The notes beneath the pieces are model-generated. The model was not told where the DNA came from. It saw only the letters and a program-made list of their open reading frames with translations, and searched no databases. Below are positions 9,501 through 13,451 of a stretch of DNA of 16,244 nt, piece by piece. The stretch is from Gammaproteobacteria bacterium (lineage in GTDB: Bacteria > Pseudomonadota > Gammaproteobacteria > Chromatiales > Chromatiaceae). The stretch covers positions 1 through 16,244 of the forward strand of contig JAGVUH010000494.1 in assembly GCA_019136395.1 (NCBI GenBank). The letters are read 5' to 3'. The translations under genes and the position numbers were made by a program. The stretch's first letter is position 1. Each line of letters begins with the position of its first letter.

Positions 9501-9644
9501 AATGGCGAAGAGCGTCAACGTCATCAAAAGGAGGCTTAGCCCCACCCGCAGCCAAGCCGTGCCCTGCCAATCAGAGCGCCGCCACTTGGCGGTGGACCTG
9601 ATGGTGGGGATCAATACCGATGAGGAGGTTGGCTGGGTGCTCAT
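456..9644 (-). CDS. Giant modular surface protein with choice-of-anchor U domain and IPTL-CTERM sorting tail
   Basis: The protein has about 3062 residues from the ATG at 9644. An in-frame TTG at 9677 would add 11 residues; neither start has a strong ribosome site, and I prefer the ATG. A secretion signal has a long basic n-region (KWRR near residue 20), a hydrophobic core at about 31-50 and a likely cut after ARA (51-53). Residues 55-700 are Gly/Ser/Thr-rich, resembling beta-helix passengers. An autotransporter-associated strand repeat (KKGAGTLTLSG) follows near 750. Ig/cadherin-like modules span about 926-1250. A second beta-helix (about 1256-1763) has coils of the NPTLSNIVFRGN type and an inserted jelly-roll-like module. 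An MBG-like module, about seven Ig-like repeats (about 2022-2812), a putative-Ig fold, a choice-of-anchor U domain (about 2900-3005) and IPTLSQWALLLLGG plus a basic tail (3033-3062) complete it. Role inferred: secreted adhesin or matrix protein. No catalytic motif was seen. The frame is unbroken for 9.2 kb. Confidence 0.93.
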   Translation of the reverse strand: MSTQPTSSSVLIPTIRSTAKWRRSDWQGTAWLRVGLSLLLMTLTLFAISAARAAIKLTWDPSTTALTLAEQTDGASPSLTLSVTSNGLVLTLGSGTFDATSTAAGGSLSYDSTTPVASSTATLDLNKTTVSKLAVDLKAGTGSTITFAVISSTTLADKLYAVDIKSGGVMTLGAARARDTFFAKVGRVDASSGTAVNITVPKLQLYGTNGIGSADNPLDTEVAHIELNTGSTLNTALTGDGSIHVANIGDLTVGDATRVLTGTAPNQTLGGRPIEYAYAGGVQVGSATGAAGINLATTGKLVVPYTPAILICNNTPCPSTTPRPAGTPTGDTIQAPGAISLNVGTGLATSCMGLGTQPACVKSLSNRSTITAQTGDIALGSFVNNARRYGDVTAKGVTLSALAGSIIVDYVTYVTSSGGSLDLSATTAVRVLKTGGNSGATFYTSGQTPVTIDTPSFEMSSGGVIASSQGPLTLTADNVYITSNVRAPSNTLWVRTKTAGRNIDLGVDAAADAVTSALSLSTAEVGFLDASNGNVRIGSSDNTSGAVLSGAISIATQINRTGTASLWLDSPVSIRQAANSTICNGKLKISSPDAVLNQRNGVCTNASGQLIGNASGSTTQLLSGKLTLERSDGPALRSALIVGDGFGSAGSAEVVLARSDQFLGTAETVPGLTATPTANPTLNIYGDGKLTLNVGVRQTIGALKSATLAGGAASSGAEIAMASGSVLTSDAAINSAYEGRLTGFGGLLKKGAGTLTLSGNESDAALTVEAGQVSVNGDTTLATTLTSGALAGTGSIGANTVNGSTLLPGVGDLGKLTMATLTQASGGTLQLGLSGGTAPVAGTDYRQVVVTGNTVNLGGSSLVLTTVGTTPFNQAASYTLIDNQGTSAVVGAFNGLAEGATVALGGVNYTISYTGGTGNDVVLAGAPAPTATAINRSVPTATTTNAASVTYAVTFSEAVSNVSADDFSLVTSGVTGASVSSVAGSGTSYTVTVNTGSGNGTLQLNLNAGTNIVSATSGRPLADGRSGQTYTIQKTAPTPTVTGPADGYYKAGAVLNFPVTYSHGVTVTTTSGTPSLALTVGKDSLAAAYASGSPGTALTFRYTVEAGRNGSLGLASPIALNGGSIQDDAGNVAVLTFTPPNLGGVVIDTTAPAAASSNPITAATGTLTLTFSEPVATANMTVGNIAVNNGHSLGSGASMQPLNASGGYAAGFLITLGSGANVAANDTLTLTAANVVDRAGNTASAAVVFTVPATARIYYVKKSVASPGDCLSWGTACMHLQDALAKNPPSGSQIWVAKGVYYPDEGTGQTDNSVTSTFAIPSGVAVFGGFAGSESSLAQRDLLTNLTVLSGDIDGDDTNTDGNAIAERTAHIQGVNAYHVVTMYGTTESTRLDGFTVTAGSATGSGSGAASGNELANAVNAPALTFTTSGNANWAVSTVGPPASSDAPYYGSNDVRSGVIGDLQRSVLETTVSGPGVVYFSWGVSSESGYDYLRFYIDGVEQPQAPGISGAVGWTKKGPFAIPAGSHTLKWTYSKDVNRVAGADAGWVDAVFLGIPSEGGGLSCMGSGTGGSCNPTLANLVFSGNQATRGGGIFDAGSSGGASNPTLSNIVFRGNAAAGTTEGGGAIYNDGSSSGVSTPTLTNVTFYDNSATNGGAIYNNNASPTLSNAILWGNTATTAGPQIHTSSGTPDISYSLIEGGFSGAGNLNVDPLFANVAGGDFRLLPGSPAIDAGTNTGAPASDIRGLGRPVNVVTDMGAYESRGFALTKTSGDNQSTAISTAFTNLVVGIASSATPAEPVDGGKITFTVPASGASATLSSSLVTIASGSASVTATANATGGGPYSVTASASGVASANQASFSLTNTKATATATLSNLSHTYDGATKPATCTTAPAGLATTITYDGGSALPRNAGSYAVVCTVSDASYSGSTNGTLSIAKGNQTISFTNPGTVNLSARTVSLTYFASSGLPVSVSSDSPSICTASGSLVTLLGAGTCSLTASQGGDGNYNAATSVTQTFSVTALGTTTAVTSVTPNPAIYGQPVSLTASVTASAGDTAPGGQVQFSLGGKSCLAVLGNASGRISTATCSLNATTGFPGVGTQTVTATYTPGSSAFTGSSGAGSLTVNAAATTTALTADPRISTATYPVDLNAQVTATSPSLATPTGTVAFSANGTPISACSAKPVSSAGLATCTYSFPTFADNQNISATYTPADANFTTSSSGSVRHDVKEAPSATSIRAALLPASGVYGDAYTVTANVVSASSTSTQQPIGSVIIVAGGVQCIGVLSGDGAASCTLTPPAGSPTRFTATYQGDVTFGGSKSAEATSDILRATPAVTLFSLPNPSAVGEGATLTARVGRVTDEAVYPTGTMQFKIGSTAIANCGAVPLDASGEATCVTSFNATGDYSLVADYAGDANYTAASSAALPHKVTTASSTTQITSVTPASVAYGGSVSVSVSVSGKSRAPLGSVDIAAGGVSCQTSLSTQNATTSTANCALVAVPVGADQPITATYLGNADFGGSQATSTLTVTPATTTTTLSSSGDPSSAGQSVTFYATVANDSFVDPDPTTGSVTFTLDGVEQLPVPLGSDSTAALVVNVLNFGTHNVTAAYAATTNFQASTSSSFTQTVDKATPHIYWQDPDPIGYGTPLSSMQLDAYAYTDSGEVAGTYDYSYEQGTVLAVGTHLLSVAFKPNDPDSYNPAAKTVSLTVTKGDTVTTVASAPNPSFSGQSVTITATVSGQVSGGSTPTGSADFRLNDVTIGGCGSQSLSVAGIATCTTTALPTGFSNLTALYEGDANYLESVSDGVAHEVAAQSLSPLTQTVSGQVGTPITATTAYTATGFTGAVSYTISPTLPAGLSLNSSTGVISGKPLANQTNATFTVTATGATSGTATATVSITILLATQATGDTPGGLVTATITGGNCLGFEDGSAQFTVPANPPAGQTFPFGVFGFTVLECETGGTVTITLRYPQPLPEGTRYWKNIGGTWFDWTNKVTITGNTVVLTITDGGEGDTNPNPGEISDPSGPGLNPTPIPIPTLSQWALLLLGGLLAAFGWQHRQRRSLR
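459..548 (-). other. IPTL-CTERM sorting signal of the giant protein
   Basis: The C-terminus reads IPTLSQWALLLLGG, continues as a short hydrophobic helix and ends in a basic cluster (HRQRR) six residues or fewer from the stop. This three-part layout (IPTL motif, one membrane helix, Arg-rich end) defines the IPTL-CTERM family of proteobacterial sorting tails. By analogy with PEP-CTERM it is thought to be processed at the membrane. No processing enzyme is encoded in this window, so it must lie elsewhere in the genome. Confidence 0.9.
600..950 (-). other. Choice-of-anchor U domain of the giant protein
   Basis: Just before the IPTL tail lies a domain of about 105 residues. It runs from GGNCLGFEDGS through VFGFTVLECETGG and ITLRYPQPLPEG to YWKNIGGTWFDW and VLTITDGGEGD. 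This matches the pattern I know as choice-of-anchor U, a beta-rich module found next to different anchoring tails, often IPTL-CTERM. It has one Cys pair (NC and EC), which could form a disulfide. The match is by recall of the family pattern, not by a database search. Confidence 0.75.
1210..3580 (-). repeat. Array of Ig-like repeats within the giant protein
   Basis: About seven modules of roughly 90-105 residues follow one another, with an MBG-like module (with GYGTPLSS) inserted before the last. Each Ig module begins with a T-rich strand and S/P-N-P or similar. It continues with PTGSV/PTGTV-like turns, a central Cys, a second Cys in an ATC/ASC motif, and a closing TATY or ALYEGDANY strand. 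This is the pattern of bacterial Ig-like domain 3/5 repeats. The modules are diverged at sequence level, so the array looks old rather than freshly amplified. Confidence 0.8.
4975..5410 (-). other. Jelly-roll-like module inserted in the second beta-helix of the giant protein
   Basis: Residues about 1412-1557 read like the widespread bacterial surface module that begins with an ALTFTTSGNANW strand. It continues with SVLETTVSGPGVVYFSW, SSESGYDYLRFYIDG and IPAGSHTLKWTYSKD, and ends with DAGWVDAVFLG. The flanking sequence on both sides (LDGFTVTAGSATGSG before, GGGLSCMGSG after) is beta-helix coil sequence of the kind usually contiguous in relatives. The module therefore looks spliced into one helix loop. 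Carbohydrate or ligand binding is possible but not shown. Confidence 0.65.
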
Positions 9645-9780
9645 GCTTAGCTCGGCAAGATAGGCCTGGTTACTCAAGGTGTTAAGATCGTTGGTTGGCG
9701 GCAGGCTCAGGTCCCAAGATGGTTTGGCCCCGGTCGGCGAGGAGGGGGATCACCCGATAAGGCCTTGAGATCCTGATAAT

Positions 9781-9797
9781 GATCTTCTGCAAAGATC
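9781..9797. promoter_or_regulatory. Small palindrome GATCTT-n5-AAGATC upstream of the giant gene
   Basis: A perfect inverted repeat of six bases (GATCTT and AAGATC) is separated by CTGCA. It lies 137-153 bases upstream of the ATG of the giant gene, in an AT-richer patch. It could be an operator for a dimeric regulator or a weak hairpin in a leader. Six-base arms arise by chance fairly often, so this is a candidate only. Confidence 0.3.
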
Positions 9798-9826
9798 CGC
9801 GTTTTAGTGGCGATTTGGGGTATTGA

Positions 9827-9879
9827 CCCAGATGTCTTCGGGAACGCCCAGATGTTAATTATGTGTATCACCCAGGATG
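9827..9879. promoter_or_regulatory. Triplicated CCCAGATGT-like direct repeats upstream of the giant gene
   Basis: CCCAGATGT occurs exactly at 9827-9835 and again at 9847-9855, 20 bases apart, about two helical turns. A near copy, CCCAGGATG, follows at 9871-9879. Same-face direct repeats upstream of a gene are typical binding sites for OmpR/PhoB-type response regulators, and such a regulator is encoded just upstream. The repeats lie 183-235 bases upstream of the start codon of the giant gene. An AT-rich segment (TTAATTATG) sits between the second and third copies and could hold a -10 element. Regulator binding is inference. Confidence 0.4.
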
Positions 9880-10295
9880 GCGATGAGGCCGGTGGGGGCA
9901 CCAGGGAGGCCGGGGGCGACGCATACTGAGGTTAAACGGCGACCGGCTGCATCGATCCAAAACGTTGCAGCATCATTACGTTACGGCGGCAGGGGTTAGC
10001 AAAGTGGCCAGGGCAAAATATCGCCGGAGGCGCCCAGCATCAGCAGCCCGCGCGCGAGAATCCCTGCCCCTCCGCCCTGGATCATCGCGCCTGGTGGTAG
10101 GAACAGCGGTGCTTCTCCCTTGTCCAGCCGCGTCGGTGCTCGGCTGTAAGCGAGAGCCCCGCTGGGTTACGACGGTGGCTGGTATCTGGTCGATAGGGCT
10201 GCCCGGACGGGCGTCGGTGCGGACGATCCGGTGGGTATGGAGCCAGGGGGCTTTCCTGGGGCGATTCGACACCTATGGAAAGTAGCAAAATTTTT

Positions 10296-10328
10296 GGCGA
10301 AAAGGCTTGCAAAAGCTTGCATTCCGCC
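10296..10328 (-). terminator. Imperfect hairpin and 10-base-period repeat after the regulator gene
   Basis: Read on the minus strand, GGCG and CGCC bracket a TGCAA/TTGCA stem with a four-base loop, starting 20 bases after the stop codon of the regulator. AAAAATTTT follows, so an intrinsic terminator is possible but weak, with bulges in the stem. The same bases contain two direct copies of CTTGCA exactly 10 bases apart (10306 and 10316), which resembles a binding site for an OmpR-type regulator. Either reading, or both, may apply. Confidence 0.35.
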
Positions 10329-10347
10329 ATTCACTCGGTGTGGATAT

Positions 10348-11034
10348 TCAGGAGGGAAGTCGTCGCACCTGAGCGGCAAAGACGTAGCCCCGTCCGCGCG
10401 CGGAGCGGATGGGCGCCTCGCCCGCGCCGGCGGCTTCAAGCTTGCGGCGGAGCCGGCTGAAGGCGACTTCAAGGCGGCGGTCGTCGAAATCTGGCTCGGG
10501 ATGGCCGATGGCGCGGGCGAGGGCCTCGCGGGGGACGGGATCGGGAGCGGCCGCCGCCAGGCACTGGAGCAGGGCCAGTTCGGTCGCGGTGAGCGCAAAC
10601 GTCGTGCCGTCCGGGGCATGCAGCGACAAGCTGGCGGTCACGAGCGTCCACATTCCGGCAGGGGGCGAGGGCACCGTCAGGCGGCGGGCCACGCTGTGCA
10701 GGACGGCCACCAGTTCCAGCATGTTCACCGGCTTGACCAGGTAGGCATCCGCGCCCTCCTCCAGGCCAGCCAGGCGGTCGTCGAGGCGGCCGCGGGCGGT
10801 GAGCATAACGATGCCGAGCCACGGGCAGTGCCGGCGCAGGCGCCGGGCAATCATCAGGCCGTCCTCAGTGGGCAGCCCCAGGTCGAGCACCAGCAGGTCG
10901 CACGGCGTGGCGGCGAGGCGCGCATCGAGGTCGGTGCCGTCACTTACCAGCACGATCTCAAAGCCGGCCCGGCGCAGGTGGAAGGCCACCTCGGCACGGA
11001 AATCGGCGTTGTCCTCGACCAGGCCGAGGCGCAT
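10348..11034 (-). CDS. OmpR/PhoB-family response regulator
   Basis: The protein has 228 residues from the ATG at 11034, the usual family length. An upstream in-frame ATG (11076) would add 14 residues lying inside the kinase gene and before the receiver fold, so I reject it. The N-terminal receiver has acidic residues E7 and D8, phospho-acceptor D51 in VLDLGLP, T79 in MLTAR and K101 in LVKP. The C-terminal winged helix (about 138-222) carries TATELALLQCLA and the closing SRLRRKL and RGRGYVFA motifs. The start overlaps the kinase stop by one base (TGATG) and has no obvious ribosome site, so translation is probably coupled. The partner is the adjacent kinase. Target genes are unknown; the giant surface-protein gene downstream is the nearest candidate. 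Confidence 0.95.
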   Translation of the reverse strand: MRLGLVEDNADFRAEVAFHLRRAGFEIVLVSDGTDLDARLAATPCDLLVLDLGLPTEDGLMIARRLRRHCPWLGIVMLTARGRLDDRLAGLEEGADAYLVKPVNMLELVAVLHSVARRLTVPSPPAGMWTLVTASLSLHAPDGTTFALTATELALLQCLAAAAPDPVPREALARAIGHPEPDFDDRRLEVAFSRLRRKLEAAGAGEAPIRSARGRGYVFAAQVRRLPS

Positions 11035-12977
11035 CACCGGGGGGCACCCGCCGCCGCTGTCGCGGGCAGCCAGCACTCGAAGCAGGCGCCTACCGCGGCG
11101 CCGGGACGTGCGCGCAGCCAGCCGCCGTGGGCCTGGGCGATCTGCCGGGCGAGATAGAGCCCCAGCCCCAACCCAGCCTTGCCGCTTGCCTCGCTGATGC
11201 GGATATATTTCTCGAAGATCCGCTCCTCCAGGCCGGGGGGGATGCCCGGCCCCTCATCCGCTACCCGCCACACCACGCCCTGATCGACCGCGGCGATGGT
11301 CACCCGCACCGGCGAGCCGGGCGGCGAATAATGGCAGGCGTTGTCGAGCAGGTTGAGCAAGGCGAAGCGCAGCATGCGATGGTCGCCGAGGATCACCGGA
11401 AGCGATTCCGCTGCCGCGATCTGGATGCGCGGCGCAAGGGGCGGGTCGAGTAGCTCGACTGCTGCGGCACACAAGTCCGCCGGCTCGATGCGGCGCCGCT
11501 CCGGTTGCCAGTCGGCGACGTTGGCCCGGCCTTGGGCGACCGCCAGGTCGAGCAGTACGCCAAGGCGGTTGACCGCGCGGCCGATGCGCTCGTAACGTTC
11601 CGCCCGCTCCGGTACCGGCGACGGGTCGAGCGCCTGGAGGGACAGGGTGGCGGCGTCGATGATGGCCACGGGGGTGCGGATCTCGTGGCTGATCATGGTG
11701 AGCCATTGCTCCTGCTCGCGACGATAACCACTTTCCAGTGCGGCCTTTTGTGCCGCTTCGCGAAAATGTGCCTCGGCTTCGAGCAGGCGTTCGGACAAGG
11801 CCAGGTTCATCAGTACCATGTGAATCAGCGAGGTGATGGGCATGAGGTACTGCGTCCATTCGTTCTGTGGCAGCCAGCCTAAATAGCGCGACAGGGCGAC
11901 CGACGCGCCCAGCATCGGCAGGGTAAAGGCGGCGAGGAAAAGGCGGCCGAGCGTCTTTTCGCCCCGCCTGATCATCCGCCAGCCGGCCCAGGTCAGAAAG
12001 ACCCATAAGAGGAGCCCCATCGCCATCAACGGCGTGACGATGCGCCCGTACCACGCGGTCCCGGAGGCCAGAAAGGCCGCCACGGCCAGCAGCGTGATCA
12101 CTTGCAGATAGCGGTGCCCCCAGGGGTGGTACCTGGACGTCTGGAACAAGCGCATGGCGAACAGGCTAAGACCGCCGAAGCTCAGCATACCGCTGAGGCC
12201 CAGCAACCCATCGTTGATCCAGTGGGCGGTCCCGGGCAGCAGGATGGCGGTCATGCCCTCCGTGCCGATGCTGTTGAGACCCAGACCCAGGGGCAGCAGG
12301 CCATACATGGCGTGGGTCAGGTCCCGGAGCCGGGCGGCCTGCAAAAAGGTGACCAGCGTTAGCCCGAAGGCCAGGGCCATATAGCTGCTGACCCAGACCA
12401 GGGAAATGACCGCTTCACGGGCAAAAAGATCGGGAGCCACCAGCTCGACGCCAAGCAGATGGGAACTGGTGGTCTGGACGCGGAGGTAAATCCGTCGGCT
12501 CTGGCCGGGCGGCACCGTGACCGGAACGCCCATGACGGGATAGGTCTGGCGCTTGACGCTGGCTGGGGTGTGATCGCCCAAAGGGTAATGCTGGTAGTGC
12601 TCGGCGGAATCCGGGGCCCCGGGCTGTTGGACATACACGTCCAGATGGTCGAGCATTTGCGGCGCCAAGCGCAGCATCGGCCTCTGCGTCTCAGCCGTCC
12701 GGTTCACCAGGTCAACGCGCAGCCAACTGGTCGCGGTGGTGTAGCCTCGTCCCAAGGCCCCTGGCAAGGGGATGAAGCGCCTCTGCGTCGGTGCCGCCAG
12801 AACCTCGGCAAGGCCAAGCTCGCCTGGTGGGTCGTCTAGGAAATAGCCATGCCCGGCCGGGGAGATCTTGGTGAAGTCCGCGGTCAGGACTACCTCCGCG
12901 GTTGCCGCGCAGACGCCCACCGCCCAGCCCGCCAGCAGGATCCCACACAGCCAAGGGGTCCACCGGGCGGCAAACAT
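11034..12977 (-). CDS. 7TMR-DISM sensor histidine kinase
   Basis: The protein has 647 residues from the ATG at 12977. A TTG at 12995 would add six residues and neither start has a clear ribosome site. A signal sequence (WLCGILLAGWAVGVCA) leads into an extracytoplasmic beta-sandwich of the DISM type (about 30-185, with TSWLRVDLVN and a YLRVQTTS strand). Seven predicted membrane helices follow (about 190-395), then a short coiled linker. The HisKA dimerisation helix has phospho-acceptor H431 in MISHEIRTP. The ATPase domain shows the N box (NLLDNACHYS, about 542-551), G1 (DEGPGIP, 574-580), F box (FEKYIRI) and G2 (GLGLGLYLA). DISM sensors are thought to bind small ligands such as carbohydrates; the ligand here is unknown. 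It phosphorylates the regulator encoded next to it, by family analogy. Confidence 0.93.
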   Translation of the reverse strand: MFAARWTPWLCGILLAGWAVGVCAATAEVVLTADFTKISPAGHGYFLDDPPGELGLAEVLAAPTQRRFIPLPGALGRGYTTATSWLRVDLVNRTAETQRPMLRLAPQMLDHLDVYVQQPGAPDSAEHYQHYPLGDHTPASVKRQTYPVMGVPVTVPPGQSRRIYLRVQTTSSHLLGVELVAPDLFAREAVISLVWVSSYMALAFGLTLVTFLQAARLRDLTHAMYGLLPLGLGLNSIGTEGMTAILLPGTAHWINDGLLGLSGMLSFGGLSLFAMRLFQTSRYHPWGHRYLQVITLLAVAAFLASGTAWYGRIVTPLMAMGLLLWVFLTWAGWRMIRRGEKTLGRLFLAAFTLPMLGASVALSRYLGWLPQNEWTQYLMPITSLIHMVLMNLALSERLLEAEAHFREAAQKAALESGYRREQEQWLTMISHEIRTPVAIIDAATLSLQALDPSPVPERAERYERIGRAVNRLGVLLDLAVAQGRANVADWQPERRRIEPADLCAAAVELLDPPLAPRIQIAAAESLPVILGDHRMLRFALLNLLDNACHYSPPGSPVRVTIAAVDQGVVWRVADEGPGIPPGLEERIFEKYIRISEASGKAGLGLGLYLARQIAQAHGGWLRARPGAAVGACFECWLPATAAAGAPR

Positions 12978-12983
12978 GAGCCA

Positions 12984-13001
12984 AGCGCCTGTCAAGGCGC
13001 T
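12984..13001. promoter_or_regulatory. Perfect 7-base inverted repeat just upstream of the kinase start
   Basis: AGCGCCT and AGGCGCT pair perfectly around GTCA. The repeat ends seven bases before the preferred ATG of the kinase, where a ribosome site should be. In RNA it would form a stable GC hairpin with a four-base loop. It could lower translation, serve as a DNA operator, or be chance. If translation started at the TTG (12995) the hairpin would overlap the start codon, which argues for the ATG. Confidence 0.4.
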
Positions 13002-13111
13002 GACCTTGCTGACCGCTTATGCCGAGAGAGTGACATCACCAACGAAATCACGAGAGAGGTGTTGAGCCGGCGATTGCGGTTTTCACTGCGGTGGGGCATG
13101 AGTTTTTCCGA

Positions 13112-13262
13112 AGGCCTCCTCATAGCCGCTTGGAGAACATCAAATCCCTCTGAGCGAAGCCGCTGGCGATTTCACTCAGGGGGATTCCTGATCCTGTGCT
13201 GGAGGTTACCGCAGCGATATCTGTTGCCGATCCTGCCATCCGCAATCGGCCAGCAACCGGCA
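13112..13262. repeat. Roughly 140-base element B, right copy
   Basis: This is the diverged direct copy of 364-500. It carries the hairpin AATCCCTCTGAG (13143-13154) against CTCAGGGGGATT (13175-13186), with one mismatch. It also has the exact string GGAGGTTACCGCAG (13201-13214) that in the left copy covers the stop of the giant gene. Here no intact gene leads into that stop codon. In the right copy block A follows directly, while in the left copy block A lies before element B. Confidence 0.7.
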
Positions 13263-13304
13263 AAAAAGGGAGGGCATGATACCCAGGGGCGCGGGGGACT
13301 GCCA
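13206..13304 (-). pseudogene. Orphan C-terminal relic resembling the IPTL-CTERM gene end
   Basis: On the minus strand a frame ending at the stop codon 13206-13208 reads LLADCGWQDRQQISLR. The giant protein ends LLAAFGWQHRQRRSLR, so 10 of 16 residues match and both have the stop at the same place. Upstream the frame reads SPAPLGIMPSLFC, which no longer shows a proper IPTL motif or membrane helix. No start codon with a full gene fits in the space left by the ATPase gene. The likeliest explanation is the remnant of a related gene lost by recombination. Alternatively, the similarity is only a by-product of the repeated DNA. Confidence 0.5.
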
Positions 13305-13310
13305 GGTTCG
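13253..13310. repeat. Short repeat block A, right copy
   Basis: This block is nearly identical to 96-153, including GGGCATGATACCCAGGGG and the following G-rich run ending in TGCCAGG. It directly adjoins the right copy of element B. The left and right blocks are in the same orientation. Function is unknown; it is too short for a mobile element and shows no transposase or clear target-site duplication. Confidence 0.6.
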
Positions 13311-13451
13311 CCAGCCCGCCGGGTAAGATGGCGATGGCCTTAGAGCGGCAAGAGAGGGCATAGCGACAGGTCCCCGCCAGTAAGAATCCTGGCAGCTTAT
13401 CGAATCCGGGGAAGATCGGCAGGGTAAAGCCTGTAGATGTGCAGTTGGTTT

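Larger units (their letters stand above)
9645..10347. other. Long stretch without a recognisable gene between regulator and giant gene
   Basis: About 700 bases separate the regulator's stop from the giant gene's start. The middle part (about 10020-10260) is GC-rich; the edges (9770-9870 and 10280-10345) are AT-richer. Short frames on both strands give Arg/Pro-rich translations with no family resemblance, so I call none of them genes. The stretch must contain the promoter of the giant gene unless that gene is read through from the regulator. No clear sigma-70 -35/-10 pair was found. Candidate regulatory repeats are listed separately. Confidence 0.6.
12978..13451. other. Intergenic stretch between export operon and kinase gene
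   Basis: About 470 bases without an intact gene. From the ATPase end it holds an unrecognised segment (about 13311-13451), then short repeat block A, an orphan IPTL-like tail, the right copy of element B with its hairpin, and finally the presumed promoter region of the kinase (about 13000-13080). Two copies of CGAGAGAG (13023 and 13051) and a GTGA/TCAC pair lie in the latter. A possible -10 (CATAAG) has no good -35 partner. Confidence 0.6.

Noticed and set aside
9993..10012. A TGGCC...TTGCT string on the minus strand resembling a sigma-54 promoter
   Set aside because: The distance between the GG and GC pairs is about 9 bases instead of the required 12.
9976..10330. Overlapping short frames on both strands between the regulator and the giant gene
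   Set aside because: None resembles a known family and several overlap each other in different frames, as expected for GC-rich spacer.
10231..11157. Plus-strand open frame of about 300 codons opposite the regulator
   Set aside because: It is antisense to a complete response regulator with all catalytic residues, and its translation resembles no known protein.
364..13262. Reading the flanking repeats as ends of an insertion sequence or composite transposon
   Set aside because: No transposase or integrase is encoded, the copies are strongly diverged, and they contain gene-end codons rather than terminal inverted repeats.
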